From: Bathymodiolus japonicus methanotrophic gill symbiont
Lineage (GTDB): Bacteria > Pseudomonadota > Gammaproteobacteria > Methylococcales > Methylomonadaceae
Reading direction: 5' to 3'
DNA length: 64,000 bases
NCBI RefSeq assembly: GCF_019721995.1
Contig: NZ_BLYC01000015.1
Location: 1-64,000 of the forward strand
The notes beneath the pieces were generated by a model. That model was not told the DNA's origin and did not search any database. It worked only from the letters and a program-made list of their open reading frames with translations. The translations under genes and the position numbers were made by a program. The stretch's first letter is position 1, and each line of letters starts with the position of its first letter. Positions 9,787 to 19,042 of the stretch are shown here, piece by piece.

Positions 9787-10313
9787 TATTTTTCCAGTAA
9801 ACGTGGCATTAATTGTACAAGATTACATGGTTTGGTGCGAAAGTCTAATTGTTCGCTTATTAAACTGTCCCAGGCAGTACGACATGCGCTGGATGAGCCT
9901 GGCAGGCAAAAAATATATGTTGCATTAGCTACGCCGGCAATAGCGCGGGATTGAATGGTGGAGGTTTTTATCTGTTGATAAGATAGCATTCTAAATACCT
10001 CGCCAAAGCCGTCCAGTGTTTTATCCAGCAAGGGTGAAAATGCTTCAGGAGTGCCATCTCTGCCTGTAACACCAGTACCGCCGGTACTGATAATAACATT
10101 GACCTGTTGATCGGCGATCCAGTTGGATGCTACGGCGCGGATCTGGTAAATATCATCTGCAACAATCTTTTTTGCATACAGTTTATGGTCTGCTTGTAGC
10201 AGTCGTTCAACCAGAGTTTTTCCGGAGATATCTTCGGCTTCGCCGCGTGTGTCGGAAACAGTCAGGATTGCTATATTAAGAGGAAGAAATTGCTTGTCAG
10301 TCGGGTGTATCAT
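9786..10313 (-). CDS. moaB: molybdenum cofactor biosynthesis protein B (MoaB/MogA fold)
   Basis: This 175-residue MoCF-domain protein acts on molybdopterin in molybdenum cofactor assembly (adenylylation in MogA; a related role proposed for MoaB). The motifs are LTVSDTRGEAEDISGKTL near the N-terminus and the substrate-binding STGGTGVTGRDGTPEAF at about 80-97. Both are characteristic, and the length is usual for MoaB. It is followed directly by the DUF423 gene with a one-base overlap. MoaB and MogA are hard to separate by eye; the length and TGRDGTPEA pattern favour MoaB. Confidence 0.9.
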   Translation of the reverse strand: MIHPTDKQFLPLNIAILTVSDTRGEAEDISGKTLVERLLQADHKLYAKKIVADDIYQIRAVASNWIADQQVNVIISTGGTGVTGRDGTPEAFSPLLDKTLDGFGEVFRMLSYQQIKTSTIQSRAIAGVANATYIFCLPGSSSACRTAWDSLISEQLDFRTKPCNLVQLMPRLLEK

Positions 10314-10675
10314 ACTTGTCTGTTGAAAAGCCTGGGAAAAAAGAAATCATATGCTGCTATCTTACCTGTAAAGATCTGTCATAAACAGGCTTTGAATATG
10401 CAAGCCTTTGCAATTATCAATAAAAATATTGCTAGTGATGACATTCGATTATAATCCAAGCTTATGGATAAAAGCCAGATTACAATCCCGCACCTTAATA
10501 ACAGCCTTCCGCGCCTACCATTGAAGAGTTTCTATGTCTGTAAATCCCAAATCAGAACAAGGTCTAGCGCTACGTAAATTGTTCCCCCTGGCAACCATGC
10601 CAGCACAGCAGTTTAAAGAATTATGCGCTGATTGCGATGTGACAGAAGCAGCTAAGGGCAGTTTTTTATTTAATA

Positions 10676-10970
10676 TCGGGGAGTCGCTATTTTTGCGAAA
10701 GCTTGTTTTGGGCATCCCAGCCCAAGCAAGCAGCAAAAACTTAACGCGACCACTTATGCCTCCGGCGGCCCCGATTCGTCCTCGTCACCTCGTCCCGACC
10801 CAACAAGGGGTCGGAACATAGGCTCCAAATGACTTGACGCCGTGTCGGATGGCCTTTTATTTTGTCTCCTCCTTCGCTAACGCTCAGACTCCGACAAAAT
10901 AACGGCCCTACGGCTATCGCGGACTAAAAATCATCACTTCGCTTAGGCTCCGTTTCCCTGATTTTCAGCG
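10676..10970 (+). repeat. structured element A, copy 2
   Basis: This copy is 295 bp, TCGGGGAGTCGC to GATTTTCAGCG. The flanks TTTAATA and TAGGTGAT rejoin to FNIGD, which fits the cyclic-nucleotide-binding fold, so there is no target duplication. The inserted frame gives the tail ESLFLRKLVLGIPAQ... until a stop. It carries the CCCTGATTTTCAGCG right-end variant. Confidence 0.88.
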
Positions 10971-11401
10971 TAGGTGATGCAACAGAGTCATTTATTTATC
11001 TGATTGGTGGCACAATTTCTATAGAGGCCGATGACTTCATACTTGAAACAATAAAGGCCGGGACCGATGCGGCAAAATTTGCATTGGCGCATCAGTTCCC
11101 GCGTAAGGTATCTTCTCGCGCCCTTGATCATGTAAGCTTTATTCGTTTGCAACTTAATGTATTGGATAAAACAAATATAGATTATAACGAACTAGAAAAC
11201 GTGTATAAAGTTGAAAATGATGACAACGAAGCTGATGCATCTACAGATTGGCTAGCTGCTCTGCTGCAGTCGCCGGTGTTTCAGCGCTTGCCTGCAGTAA
11301 ATTTACAGCAGGTTTTGATGAGTCTGGAAGAGGTCAAATTCACTAAAGGTGAGGTGATCTTTCAGCAAGGTGATATAGGGGATTATTGTTTTCTCCTGAA
11401 T

Positions 11402-12654
11402 TCAAGTCATAAGTACATAACCCAATAAATTTTTCATATCTATCCCAGTCAGCTCTTCAAATACCTCATAAGGTGTTTTGTAATTGAGACACTTTTTAGG
11501 GCGACTATTTAGCTTATCAACGGCTATAAAAACCTCAGGGAAATACTGTCTTAATAAGCCATTAGCATTCTCATTTTGCCCTCTTTCCCAAGAGCTGTAG
11601 GGAGTCGCAAAATACGTATCACAACCTAGTGCTTCTGCTATTTTTTCATGCATGGTAAACTCTTTCCCGTTATCAAAAGTAATTGTTTTAACAAAGCTTT
11701 TTATAGGATCAAGCATTAAAATAGTTGCGTCTAATACATATTGAGCCTTTTTCCCCGCTAAAGGGAAGGCCAACCGTAATTTAGAGACTCGCTCATCCAA
11801 CGTTACAATCGCCCCTTTGTGATTTTTCCCAATGATTGTATCTGCCTCCCAATCACCTATACGCTTACGGTTGTTGACCTCTTCAGGACGCTCATCTATA
11901 TCGACTCTATTAGGGATTCCTGTCCTATTATGGGCTGACCCATACCGCTTGCGATAGGTTTTGTTCTGATGCCGAAGATGCTTGTATAGTTCACCCCCTG
12001 CCTTTTGTCCGCCAGAATATGCTGGTAGATTGTTTCATGATGAAGACTAATTATACCCTCTTGTTTTAACCGCCCTGCAATCTGCTCAGGACTCCAGTCA
12101 TCCTCAATGCGAACATTAACAATGCCTTTTATTTCATCCGTTAATTTAACCTCTTTAGGCTTGTTTTTGTGTCGTTCTTGGGCAAAATCTTCTGCTTGTT
12201 TATGCCTGTAGCCTCTTTGACCTGTATTGCGTTTAATCTCGCGTGAAATATTGCTTTGGCTTTGTTCTAAGGCTTCTGCTATTTTATTCTGTGAAGTTCC
12301 CTTTTTTAATTCAATCGCTGAAAATCAGGGAAACGTAGCCTAAGCGAAGTGATGATTTTTAGTCCGCGATAGCCGTAGGGCCGTTGTTTTGTCGGAGTCT
12401 GAGCGTTAGCGAAGGTGGAGACAAAATAAAAGGCCATCCGACACGGCGTCAAGTCATTTGGAGCCTTGTTCCGACCCCTTGTTGGGTCGGGACGAGGTGA
12501 CGAGGACGAATCGGGGCCGCCGGAGGCATAAGTGGTCGCGTTAAGTTTTTGCTGCTTGCTTGGGCTGGGATGCCCAAAACAAGCTTTCGCAAAAATAGCG
12601 ACTCCCCGATTCTATATAATATCTTTCTTCAGGACATAGGTGTGTATAGCTCAT
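11402..12654 (-). pseudogene. IS30-family transposase, frameshifted and interrupted
   Basis: On the minus strand the protein starts at 12654 (MSYTHLCPEERYYIE) and is cut by element A at 12609-12316. It continues IELKKGTSQNKIAEALEQ (the helix-turn-helix), then the IS30 blocks DDWSPEQIAGRL and HHETIYQHI. A frameshift occurs near 12010 before RIGDWEADTIIGKNHKGA and TFDNGKEFTMHEKIAEAL, the first two DDE Asp regions, and it ends with TPYSSWERGQNENANGLLRQYFP, which carries the catalytic Glu. Compared with the fragment at 42254 it also lacks about 36 bases (KVMELIDVTIKE). It cannot encode an active enzyme. Confidence 0.9.
12316..12609 (-). repeat. structured element A, copy 3 (inside IS30)
   Basis: This 294-bp copy is in reverse orientation. 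The flanks rejoin as TATATAGAA + ATTGAATTAAAA, restoring YIEIELKKG of the IS30 transposase N-terminus without added or lost bases. It proves that element A moved after IS30 had inserted. It has the same right-end variant as copies 1 and 2. Confidence 0.9.
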
Positions 12655-13612
12655 TTGTAGCCTCTGTAAATTGTTTGGTAGCTGTTTACTTTACACCTAT
12701 GTCTTGTCTTAATTCAACAGGTGTTAGTCTAGCCAATACTTGCAGAGGGTTATGCACTTATTATACGAATTCAGGTCTAATTAAAAAAGGGCGCTGCTCA
12801 TTAAGCCGCAAAGCCTCAGACCAGACCAAGGAAATAATATATCAGGAGCTCTCTGCCGGTGATACTTTTGGTGAACAGGAGATACTCCTGGACGAACCTA
12901 GAAATATGACAGTCACTGCTGTTTCGGATATGCAGGCATCGCGTATTGATGCAGAGCGCTTTATCAAGTTTATTAAGTTTCCGGCACTAAAATATATTGA
13001 TTACAAGGATTTAGAGCTGGAGCGAGAGCAAGATCCAGACCTATTGGTTTTAGACATACATTCTGTAGAAGAGTACAAAAAAAGCCATATAGAAGGTAGC
13101 CATAATGTCCCTTTTTTCAGGCTACGCTTGTCTATCAATGAGTTGAAGCAGGCGCAAGCCAGGATTGTTGTTTGTGCGGATAGCAGGTTGAGTGAAGCGG
13201 CGGCTTTTGAGTTGATTAAGCAAGGTGTGAATGCGCTAGTCTTAAATGACGGCATGCAAAGTACAGTGAAGCAAGCAGTTGCAGCAATAGCAGAAGATGA
13301 GGCCGAGCACGCGACCCAGGATAGTGAAGAGCCAGAGAGCGCGGCTTTGAGTAGTGTGGAAATCAGCCTGCAAGAGAAAAACCAGATCCTGGCTGCAGAG
13401 AATGAGCGCCTGAACTCTGAATTGACTTTATTTAAAAAGCAATGCCGACTACTGTATAAGCAAGCGGAGAAATTAAAAGCAGCATTGGATAAGCTTCGAT
13501 GGGCTAGTAAGCCATGACAACCCCAGAGGATTGTCGAGCTTACTCTACCAATAAAACTTTATAGCCCACTAGCGATTACAGCTAAAGACTGTACCGGATC
13601 GGCAAAAAAGAG

Positions 13613-13768
13613 TTATTTAATTTTTGATTCTTTGTACATGACATGTTTACGAACAACAGGATCAAATTTTTTGATTTCCATTTTTTCTGGCATAGTACGC
13701 TTATTTTTATCGGTAGTATAAAAATGACCAGTACCTGCTGAAGAAACTAATTTTATTTTATCGCGCAT
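13613..13768 (-). CDS. rpmG: 50S ribosomal protein L33
   Basis: This 51-residue protein ([17 protein letters not shown]... ending VMYKESKIK) matches bacterial L33 over its whole length, including [18 protein letters not shown]. It binds the 50S subunit near the E site. Of the zinc-binding cysteines of the C+ form none are present, so this is a C-minus L33. It lies 11 bases downstream of rpmB with AGGAG-like TAAGGAGTAAT before the ATG, the usual rpmB-rpmG operon. Confidence 0.96.
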   Translation of the reverse strand: MRDKIKLVSSAGTGHFYTTDKNKRTMPEKMEIKKFDPVVRKHVMYKESKIK

Positions 13769-13779
13769 GATATTACTCC

Positions 13780-14016
13780 TTAAACTTTTTCGCCACGTTG
13801 ACGCATTTCTGCTAATACAGTATCGATACCTTTCTTATCAATGATACGCATACCTTTTGCTGATAATCTTAAACGTATCCATCTATTCTCACTTTCTACC
13901 CAGAACTTATGATGGTGCAAGTTAGGATTAAAGCGTCTTCTGGTTCTGTTTTTTGCGTGAGATACATTGTTTCCGGTAACTGGGCGCTTACCCGTTACTT
14001 GACAAATTTTTGACAT
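13780..14016 (-). CDS. rpmB: 50S ribosomal protein L28
   Basis: This 78-residue protein begins [21 protein letters not shown], the hallmark of L28. It is followed by [15 protein letters not shown] and ends in [16 protein letters not shown]. The length is standard (77-78 aa). It is the first gene of the rpmB-rpmG pair; the ATG follows AGAGGAATATC, a good ribosome-binding site. It is a large-subunit structural protein and appears intact and conserved. Confidence 0.97.
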   Translation of the reverse strand: MSKICQVTGKRPVTGNNVSHAKNRTRRRFNPNLHHHKFWVESENRWIRLRLSAKGMRIIDKKGIDTVLAEMRQRGEKV

Positions 14017-14363
14017 GATATTCCTCTAATGTGCCTTTATTCAAAGTTAGCCGAACTTTATATCAAATTTTTCAGGCTAGGTAAACAATAATTTAATTAT
14101 TTTCTTGATATAATCACGCGCATCGACTAAAAAACACGCTATACTCAAGCTAGTAGAGCATCCCTTAAAATTCAACTGATTATGAACCGTAATAGACACA
14201 AAAGCTTAATGCTATAAAGTTGTTAATTTTGTTACCGGGTGCTGTACTAGCTAATAATGCTAAAAAATTTAGCTGCTTACTGGGCAATGGCACCCTTTAA
14301 TTATATAGAGATAATACATGTCCTGCCTTGTAGCTTATCCCATTTATCAAAGAGATTACTATC
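14017..14363. other. intergenic region between divergent rpmB and gshB
   Basis: These 347 bases separate two divergent transcription units, so promoters for both must lie here. AT-rich runs are visible but I cannot assign -35/-10 boxes with confidence. No ORF, repeat or insertion element was seen. Confidence 0.5.
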
Positions 14364-15365
14364 GTGACAATTAAAATTGGCATAGTCATGGATTCGATTG
14401 ACCACATCAATATTAACAAAGACACCAGCTTTGCCATGCTACTGGAAGCACAGGCGCGTGACTGGGAATTGTATTATATGCAAATGGAGGATTTATTTTT
14501 ACGCAAAGGTAAAGCCTATGCCAAGATCCGGAAAATACAGGTGCAGCGCGATGCAAGGGACTGGTACCAGATTATCAGTGAGCAAACCCTGGCGCTGGAT
14601 TCATTAGATTGCATTATTATGCGTAAAGATCCACCGGTTGATCAGGAATATATCTATGCGACGCATATATTGGAGCTGGCTGAGCAACAGGGCGTGTATG
14701 TAGTCAATAAACCGCAGTCTTTACGTGATGCCAATGAGAAACTCTATACCGCCTGGTTTCCACAGTGCTGTGCGGATACGCTAGTCACACGCCGCGCCGA
14801 TTTGATTCGCGAGTTTCTTGCAGAACATCAGGATATTATCTTAAAGCCGCTAGATGGTATGGGCGGCGCTTCGATCTTTCATTTACGTAGCAATGATCCA
14901 AATATCAGCGTGATTATTGAGATGATTACTGAGCATGGTCAGCGACATGTGATGGGGCAAAAATATTTAGCAGAAATAAAACAGGGCGATAAGCGTATCT
15001 TGATTGTTAATGGCGAAGCCATTCCCTACGCGTTGGCGCGTATTCCTGCGCAGGGTGAAACCCGTGGCAACCTGGCTGCAGGAGGGTTTGCACAAGGCCA
15101 GCCATTAAGCGAGCGTGATGCCTGGATTGCCGGGCAAGTAGGCCCGACCTTAAAAGCAAAAGGCCTGATGTTTGTGGGTATAGATGTGATTGGCGATTAT
15201 TTAACTGAAATCAATGTGACCAGCCCTACCTGTGTGCAAGAACTGGATAAGCAGTTTGGTATTAATATCTGTGCAAAATTGATGGATCATATCGAAGCAG
15301 AAATCGCTAAAACCTACAGGCGCGCCATGCTACCTCACGAAATTCCGGGACTCCTGTCGCCGTAA
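14364..15365 (+). CDS. gshB: glutathione synthetase with an element-B-encoded C-terminal tail
   Basis: GshB joins gamma-glutamylcysteine and glycine with ATP to make glutathione in the cytoplasm. The N-terminal domain (KIGIVMDSIDHININKDTSF) and the ATP-grasp domain (IILKPLDGMGGASIF; LIVNGEAIPYALARIPA; EINVTSPTCVQEL, a metal-binding Asn region) are complete. The start ATG at 14364 is a GTGACA-type region: the annotated start codon is GTG followed by ACAATTAAAATT. At about residue 318 the frame enters element B and adds a foreign tail RRAMLPHEIPGLLSP. Family members are about 315-320 residues, so the enzyme is probably functional. The next gene, tonB-like, is its usual neighbour in gammaproteobacteria. 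Confidence 0.94.
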   Translation: MTIKIGIVMDSIDHININKDTSFAMLLEAQARDWELYYMQMEDLFLRKGKAYAKIRKIQVQRDARDWYQIISEQTLALDSLDCIIMRKDPPVDQEYIYATHILELAEQQGVYVVNKPQSLRDANEKLYTAWFPQCCADTLVTRRADLIREFLAEHQDIILKPLDGMGGASIFHLRSNDPNISVIIEMITEHGQRHVMGQKYLAEIKQGDKRILIVNGEAIPYALARIPAQGETRGNLAAGGFAQGQPLSERDAWIAGQVGPTLKAKGLMFVGIDVIGDYLTEINVTSPTCVQELDKQFGINICAKLMDHIEAEIAKTYRRAMLPHEIPGLLSP

Positions 15366-15576
15366 TTCGTTCACCTACGCAGCGAATAGGAGATGCTCCA
15401 GCCGCCCTGCGTCCGCCACAGACTGAGCACAAAGCAGCTCAGTCATGGCTACCACAAATGGCTCTACGGCTATTCGGGATAAAATTTTAGCCTCCCTCGC
15501 GCGCTATCGCGCACTTCGGATTGGCAAATTTCCCTGCGCCTTCTGGAGACTATCAGCCCGTCCGGGGCTGACAGCG
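15317..15576 (+). repeat. structured element B, copy 1 (divergent right half)
   Basis: The copy begins CAGGCGCGCC and follows the element B consensus for its first third, then diverges. Its right end is CTGACAGCG and not GATTTTCAGCG. It lies exactly between gshB and the tonB-like gene and ends 5 bases before the latter's ATG. It probably replaced the native gshB stop codon. Confidence 0.75.
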
Positions 15577-15581
15577 GTCGC

Positions 15582-16448
15582 ATGACAGAACACGTATTTC
15601 AACGCCCCTCGCCTTTATCTAATGATGATACCCTGCTAATCAGCTTGTTTTTTGCTGCAGCGATTCATGCGTTGCTTATATTAGGCATAAATTTTAGCAA
15701 GCCCAAGGCAGATAAAAGCAGTAAGCCCATTGCGATTACCCTGGTAAGCCGGGAAGCAAAAAAAGCGCCTAAAAAAGCTGAGTTTCTAGCGCAAAATAAT
15801 CAGCTAGGCGCAGGGGAGAAACGCGATAAGCCAACTCCAAAGGTGCGCAAACAAAGCAGCAATGGTCGCAGGAAAAATAAGCCACCCGCGCAGAAAATGA
15901 AGCCTAGGCAGAGTGTTATGCGTAAGCGCGTCATTACTCAAAAAAGTGCGGTAGAAAAAAATCATAAGATGCAAAAAACCGAGCAAACTAGTAAAGTAAA
16001 TCGGCCAAAATTATCTATGGATGTGCTGCGCCAGCAACTTACACAACTGGGTGAAAAAATTCGCTACAAAAAACCCAGCAGTGACCAGAAGCGCATAAAA
16101 TTTATCAATTCAGTTAGCACGCATAAATACCTTGCTGCACAGTATATTACTGACTGGCAGCGTAAAATAGAAAATATGGGTAATCTAAATTACCCGGCAA
16201 TAGCAAAACGACCAGGTTTTTCCAGTTCGCTCACCATGTATGTGGGTATCAAACCCGATGGTAGTATATACAGTATGCGTATTAGCAAATCATCCGGCTA
16301 TCCAGCACTGGATCAGGCAGCGAAACGCATTGTTCGTATAAGCGCACCTTTCCCGCCTTTACCCAAAGCATTACTTCAGGAAGTCGATGTTTTAGTCATT
16401 ACCCGTGTGTGGAAATTTTCTGATGAATCAGGGTTGTATACGCGATAA
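15582..16448 (+). CDS. TonB-family energy transducer
   Basis: This 288-residue protein has one N-terminal membrane anchor (LLISLFFAAAIHALLILGINF, about residues 18-40). A long lysine-rich periplasmic linker follows, then a C-terminal TonB_C domain (about 205-285: MYVGIKPDGSIYSMRISKSSGYPALDQAA) carrying the family YP and SSG signatures. Such proteins transmit the proton-motive force to outer-membrane receptors. The gene sits next to gshB, where a tonB paralogue is commonly found. Element B ends 5 bases upstream, so the native 5' region has been replaced and no Shine-Dalgarno is obvious; expression may be altered. Confidence 0.88.
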   Translation: MTEHVFQRPSPLSNDDTLLISLFFAAAIHALLILGINFSKPKADKSSKPIAITLVSREAKKAPKKAEFLAQNNQLGAGEKRDKPTPKVRKQSSNGRRKNKPPAQKMKPRQSVMRKRVITQKSAVEKNHKMQKTEQTSKVNRPKLSMDVLRQQLTQLGEKIRYKKPSSDQKRIKFINSVSTHKYLAAQYITDWQRKIENMGNLNYPAIAKRPGFSSSLTMYVGIKPDGSIYSMRISKSSGYPALDQAAKRIVRISAPFPPLPKALLQEVDVLVITRVWKFSDESGLYTR

Positions 16449-16571
16449 GCGGTAGGCCAATAGCAACATAGCATTCTTTAATTCCTCCTTAATATTAACG
16501 TTCTTTGCTGCAAATACAGTAATTATTTTATGGCTATTGTCAGCTAATAAAAAAGGGCGTATTGTTGTAAA

Positions 16572-16775
16572 CTGAAGTTTCCCAATTATTGAGTAGCTGA
16601 AATACACAATGCTGGTGTATCGAGGTTTATTTTAGGTGGTTTTGCCATGTTTATAGCAAACCCCTACTTAATTCCCCTTAGGCAATAGCATTTGAAACGA
16701 ATGAAAAGACTATTTTTTTCATATAGTTGTAGCATAGTTTCAATTTTACCATAAATAATTATTGGGAAACTTCAG
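16572..16775. repeat. MITE M1, copy b
   Basis: This intact 204-bp copy has ends CTGAAGTTTCCCAAT and ATTGGGAAACTTCAG and is flanked by the 7-bp direct repeat TTGTAAA. It is intergenic, downstream of the TonB-like gene. No ORF. Confidence 0.9.
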
Positions 16776-16801
16776 TTGTAAATATAACAAAATTCTAATT
16801 C

Positions 16802-17078
16802 TGCGAAAGCTTGTTTTGGGCATCCCAGCCCAAGCAAGCAGCAAAAACTTAACGCGACCACTTATGCCTCCGGCGGCCCCGATTCGTCCTCGTCACCTTG
16901 TCCCGACCCAACAAGGGGTCGGAACATAGGCTCCAAATGACTTGACGCCGTGTCGGATGGCCTTTTATTTTGTCTCCACCTTCGCTAACGCTCAGACTCC
17001 GACAAAACAACGGCCCTACGGCTATCGCGGACTAAAAATCTTCACTTCGCTAAAGCTCCGTTTCCAGGATTTTCAGCG
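16802..17078 (+). repeat. structured element A, copy 4 (left end missing)
   Basis: This copy lacks the first 17-18 bases of element A (GGGGAGTCGCTATTTTT) and ends with GATTTTCAGCG. Its right flank opens in the middle of a multicopper oxidase, with no matching gene on the left. It therefore marks a deletion or rearrangement breakpoint. Confidence 0.85.
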
Positions 17079-17834
17079 GATGAAAGTGACGAAGATGGGT
17101 TAAGCTATTTGCATGGCATGCACGGTAGAATGCTGGGTTTTTTAGGTGATAGCATTTTAGTCAATGGCACGCCTAATGCCGAATTCTCGGTGAAATCGCG
17201 CGCTTATCGTTTTCGGGCTGTTAATGGGTCCAACTCACGCATATATAAACTGGGCTGGGATGATGGTACACCTCTGACTGCAATTGGAACCGATGGCGGC
17301 TTGCTGGAAAAACCGGTAACGCTACCCTATATCATGCTGGCATCAGGAGAACGGGTCGATTTATGGCTGGATTTTAGCGGTAGATCTGTAGGCTCTAAAC
17401 TGGTGATGTACAGTCTGCCTTTTGAAGGTGCAATGCCACCGATGATAGGAAAAAAACGTCTGGGGAAAAAATCTGTTGCTAAGCAAATGGGCGGTGGTAT
17501 GCGTGGCGGCATGGGCGGAGGAATGATGGCTGGTGGTCTGGGCCAGGGCGATAAATTTGCTATAGCAACTTTCAAAGTCGTTGAGAAAGTTAGTGATTCT
17601 CCTGCCTTACCAAAAACACTAGTGCCCTTCCAGCGATTAACCGAGCGAGATGTGGATAATAAAAGCCAGCCTATTCCGATAGGTATTTCGATGAAACCCA
17701 TGCGCCCAATGTTAAATGGTAAATCCTTTGCCATGAACAGGGTGCTAGATTTTGAGCGCGTAGCATTAGGCTCGACCAAAAAGATAAAAATCTTCCATGA
17801 CCACGGCTCCATGAAAATGGATGACGACAAGAAA
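17079..17834 (+). pseudogene. multicopper oxidase, internal fragment
   Basis: The frame reads DESDEDGLSYLHGMHGRMLGFLGDSILVNGTPNAEF, then RAYRFRAVNGSNSRIYKL, which is the second cupredoxin-domain region of CueO/CopA-like oxidases. A glycine/methionine-rich segment follows (MGGGMRGGMGGGMMAGG). Both the N-terminal domain with the first copper ligands and the C-terminal HCH motif are missing, because the fragment is bounded on both sides by element A (16802-17078 and 17835-18129). The enzyme would have oxidised Cu(I) or other substrates in the periplasm. It is not functional. Confidence 0.85.
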
Positions 17835-18129
17835 TCGGGGAGTCGCTATTTTTGCGAAAGCTTGTTTTGGGCATCCCAGCCCAAGCAAGCAGCAAAAACT
17901 TAACGCGACCACTTATGCCTCCGGCGGCCCCGATTCGTCCTCGTCACCTCGTCCCGACCCAACAAGGGGTCGGAACATAGGCTCCAAATGACTTGACGCC
18001 GTGTCGGATGGCCTTTTATTTTGTCTCCACCTTCGCTAACGCTCAGACTCCGACAAAACAACGGCCCTACGGCTATCGCGGACTAAAAATCTTCACTTCG
18101 CTAAAGCTCCGTTTCCAGGATTTTCAGCG
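17835..18129 (+). repeat. structured element A, copy 5
   Basis: This is a full 295-bp copy. The left flank is multicopper oxidase and the right flank is an M20 amidohydrolase, so the two sides were never one gene. It is best explained by recombination between two element A copies. Confidence 0.9.
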
Positions 18130-19042
18130 ATGGCCGCGAAACCGGAGTGATGCATGCCTGCGGACATGATGTGCATATGACTAATATTATTGGTGCTGCC
18201 TGCTACCTGGCGAGTCATCGCTCGTTGTGGCAAGGAACGCTGATGCTAGTGGGGCAACCTGCAGAAGAAAAGGGTGCGGGAGCGCGGGCTATACTGGAAG
18301 ACGGTCTTTTTAAGCGCTTTCCCAAACCTGATTTTGCAATCGCATTGCATGCCTCCCCAACTCTGGCGACTGGAAAAATCGGTATACGCTCCGGATTCAG
18401 TATGGCTAATGTCGATACTGTCGAAATAACTCTGTACGGCAAGGGCGGACATGGTGCTTATCCGCATACTGCAAATGACCCGATTATTCAGGCTGCGCAA
18501 TTGGTAATGGAGTTACAAACCATTGTCAGTCGAGAGATCGACCCGGTGACACTACTGAACTTAAATTGACGGTGCGCAGCTTTTCCGCAGAGGTGCGCGA
18601 ACATTTGCTAGCAGCAATAGAGCGCAAGGCGCTTGCCGTCGCGATTAGTAATAATGCACTAGAACCTCTAATTCAAATTAGTAAAGGTACGCCATCGCTA
18701 TATAATGATCCTGAATTATCAGCTCGCCTTACGCGTGTCTTGAAGCAACAGTTGGGACAAGATAATGTTGAGCTATCTGCAATGTCGATGGGTGGTGAGG
18801 ACTTCAGTCGTTACGGCAAAGCTGGAGTTCCAAGCCTGATGTACTTGCTGGGTGCAGTCAGCGTGCAACGTTTGGATGACTATGCAGACAAAAACGAATC
18901 ACCACCTTCGCTACATTCATCCAGATTTTATCCGGATATAGAGGCGAGCTTGATAACGGGTATCAACACGATGGTGTCAGCAGTGCTTGAATTGCTGCAA
19001 CCTGCAGATCAGAAGGAAGGCCAAGGAAAACTAAGTGAATAA
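18130..19042 (+). pseudogene. M20-family amidohydrolase, 5'-truncated with internal deletion
   Basis: The frame starts inside the zinc-site motif (GVMHACGHDVHMTN, with Cys/His metal ligands). It continues GQPAEEKGAGARAILEDGLF and GKGGHGAYPHTANDPI (dimerisation domain). Near 18555 about 25 codons are missing and the frame shifts (DPVTLLN then LKLTVRSFSAEV). The rest runs through MSMGGEDFSRYGKAGVP to the end. The family (hippurate hydrolase, N-acyl-amino-acid hydrolase) cleaves amide bonds. The N-terminal roughly 100 residues are gone at the element A junction. Confidence 0.85.

Larger units (their letters stand above)
11395..12775 (-). mobile_element. IS30-family insertion sequence with element A nested inside
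   Basis: The ends CCTGAATTC / GAATTCAGG are flanked by the 3-bp duplication TCT (11392-11394, 12776-12778), as expected for IS30. Without the nested element A it would be about 1087 bp. It interrupts the cyclic-nucleotide/rhodanese gene. Confidence 0.9.
10534..13517 (+). pseudogene. cyclic-nucleotide-binding / rhodanese protein, broken by element A and by IS30
   Basis: The reading frame starts at 10534 (MSVNPKSEQGLALRK), stops in element A (10676-10970), and resumes as DATESFIYLIGGT. It runs to 11394 where IS30 enters, then resumes at 12779 as IKKGRCSLSRK and ends at 13517. Rejoined it gives roughly 470 residues: one degenerate cyclic-nucleotide-binding domain, a second (KGEVIFQQGDIGDYCF...GDTFGEQEILLDEPRNMTVTAV), a rhodanese-like domain (DPDLLVLDIHSVEEYKKSHIEGS) with Cys in RIVVCADSRL as candidate active site, and a C-terminal coiled coil. 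It was probably a cAMP- or cGMP-responsive regulator (inference). Both insertions can be excised in frame. Confidence 0.85.

Noticed and set aside
10676-10821. Reading frame in element A (GESLFLRKLVLGIPAQ...) considered as a small protein
   Set aside because: It has no own start or ribosome-binding site, appears only as read-through from host genes, and the element is structured and present in both orientations. It is not a conserved independent gene on this evidence.
12316-12609. Element A as a self-splicing intron
   Set aside because: It occurs in antisense orientation in several genes (4151, 55213), where splicing could not restore the mRNA, and I could not recognise group I or group II catalytic motifs such as a domain V. 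It remains possible that it is a remnant of such an element.
16802-18129. Elements A and B as integron attC sites or gene cassettes
   Set aside because: No integrase, no cassette-like arrangement and no GTT core consistently at junctions were seen.
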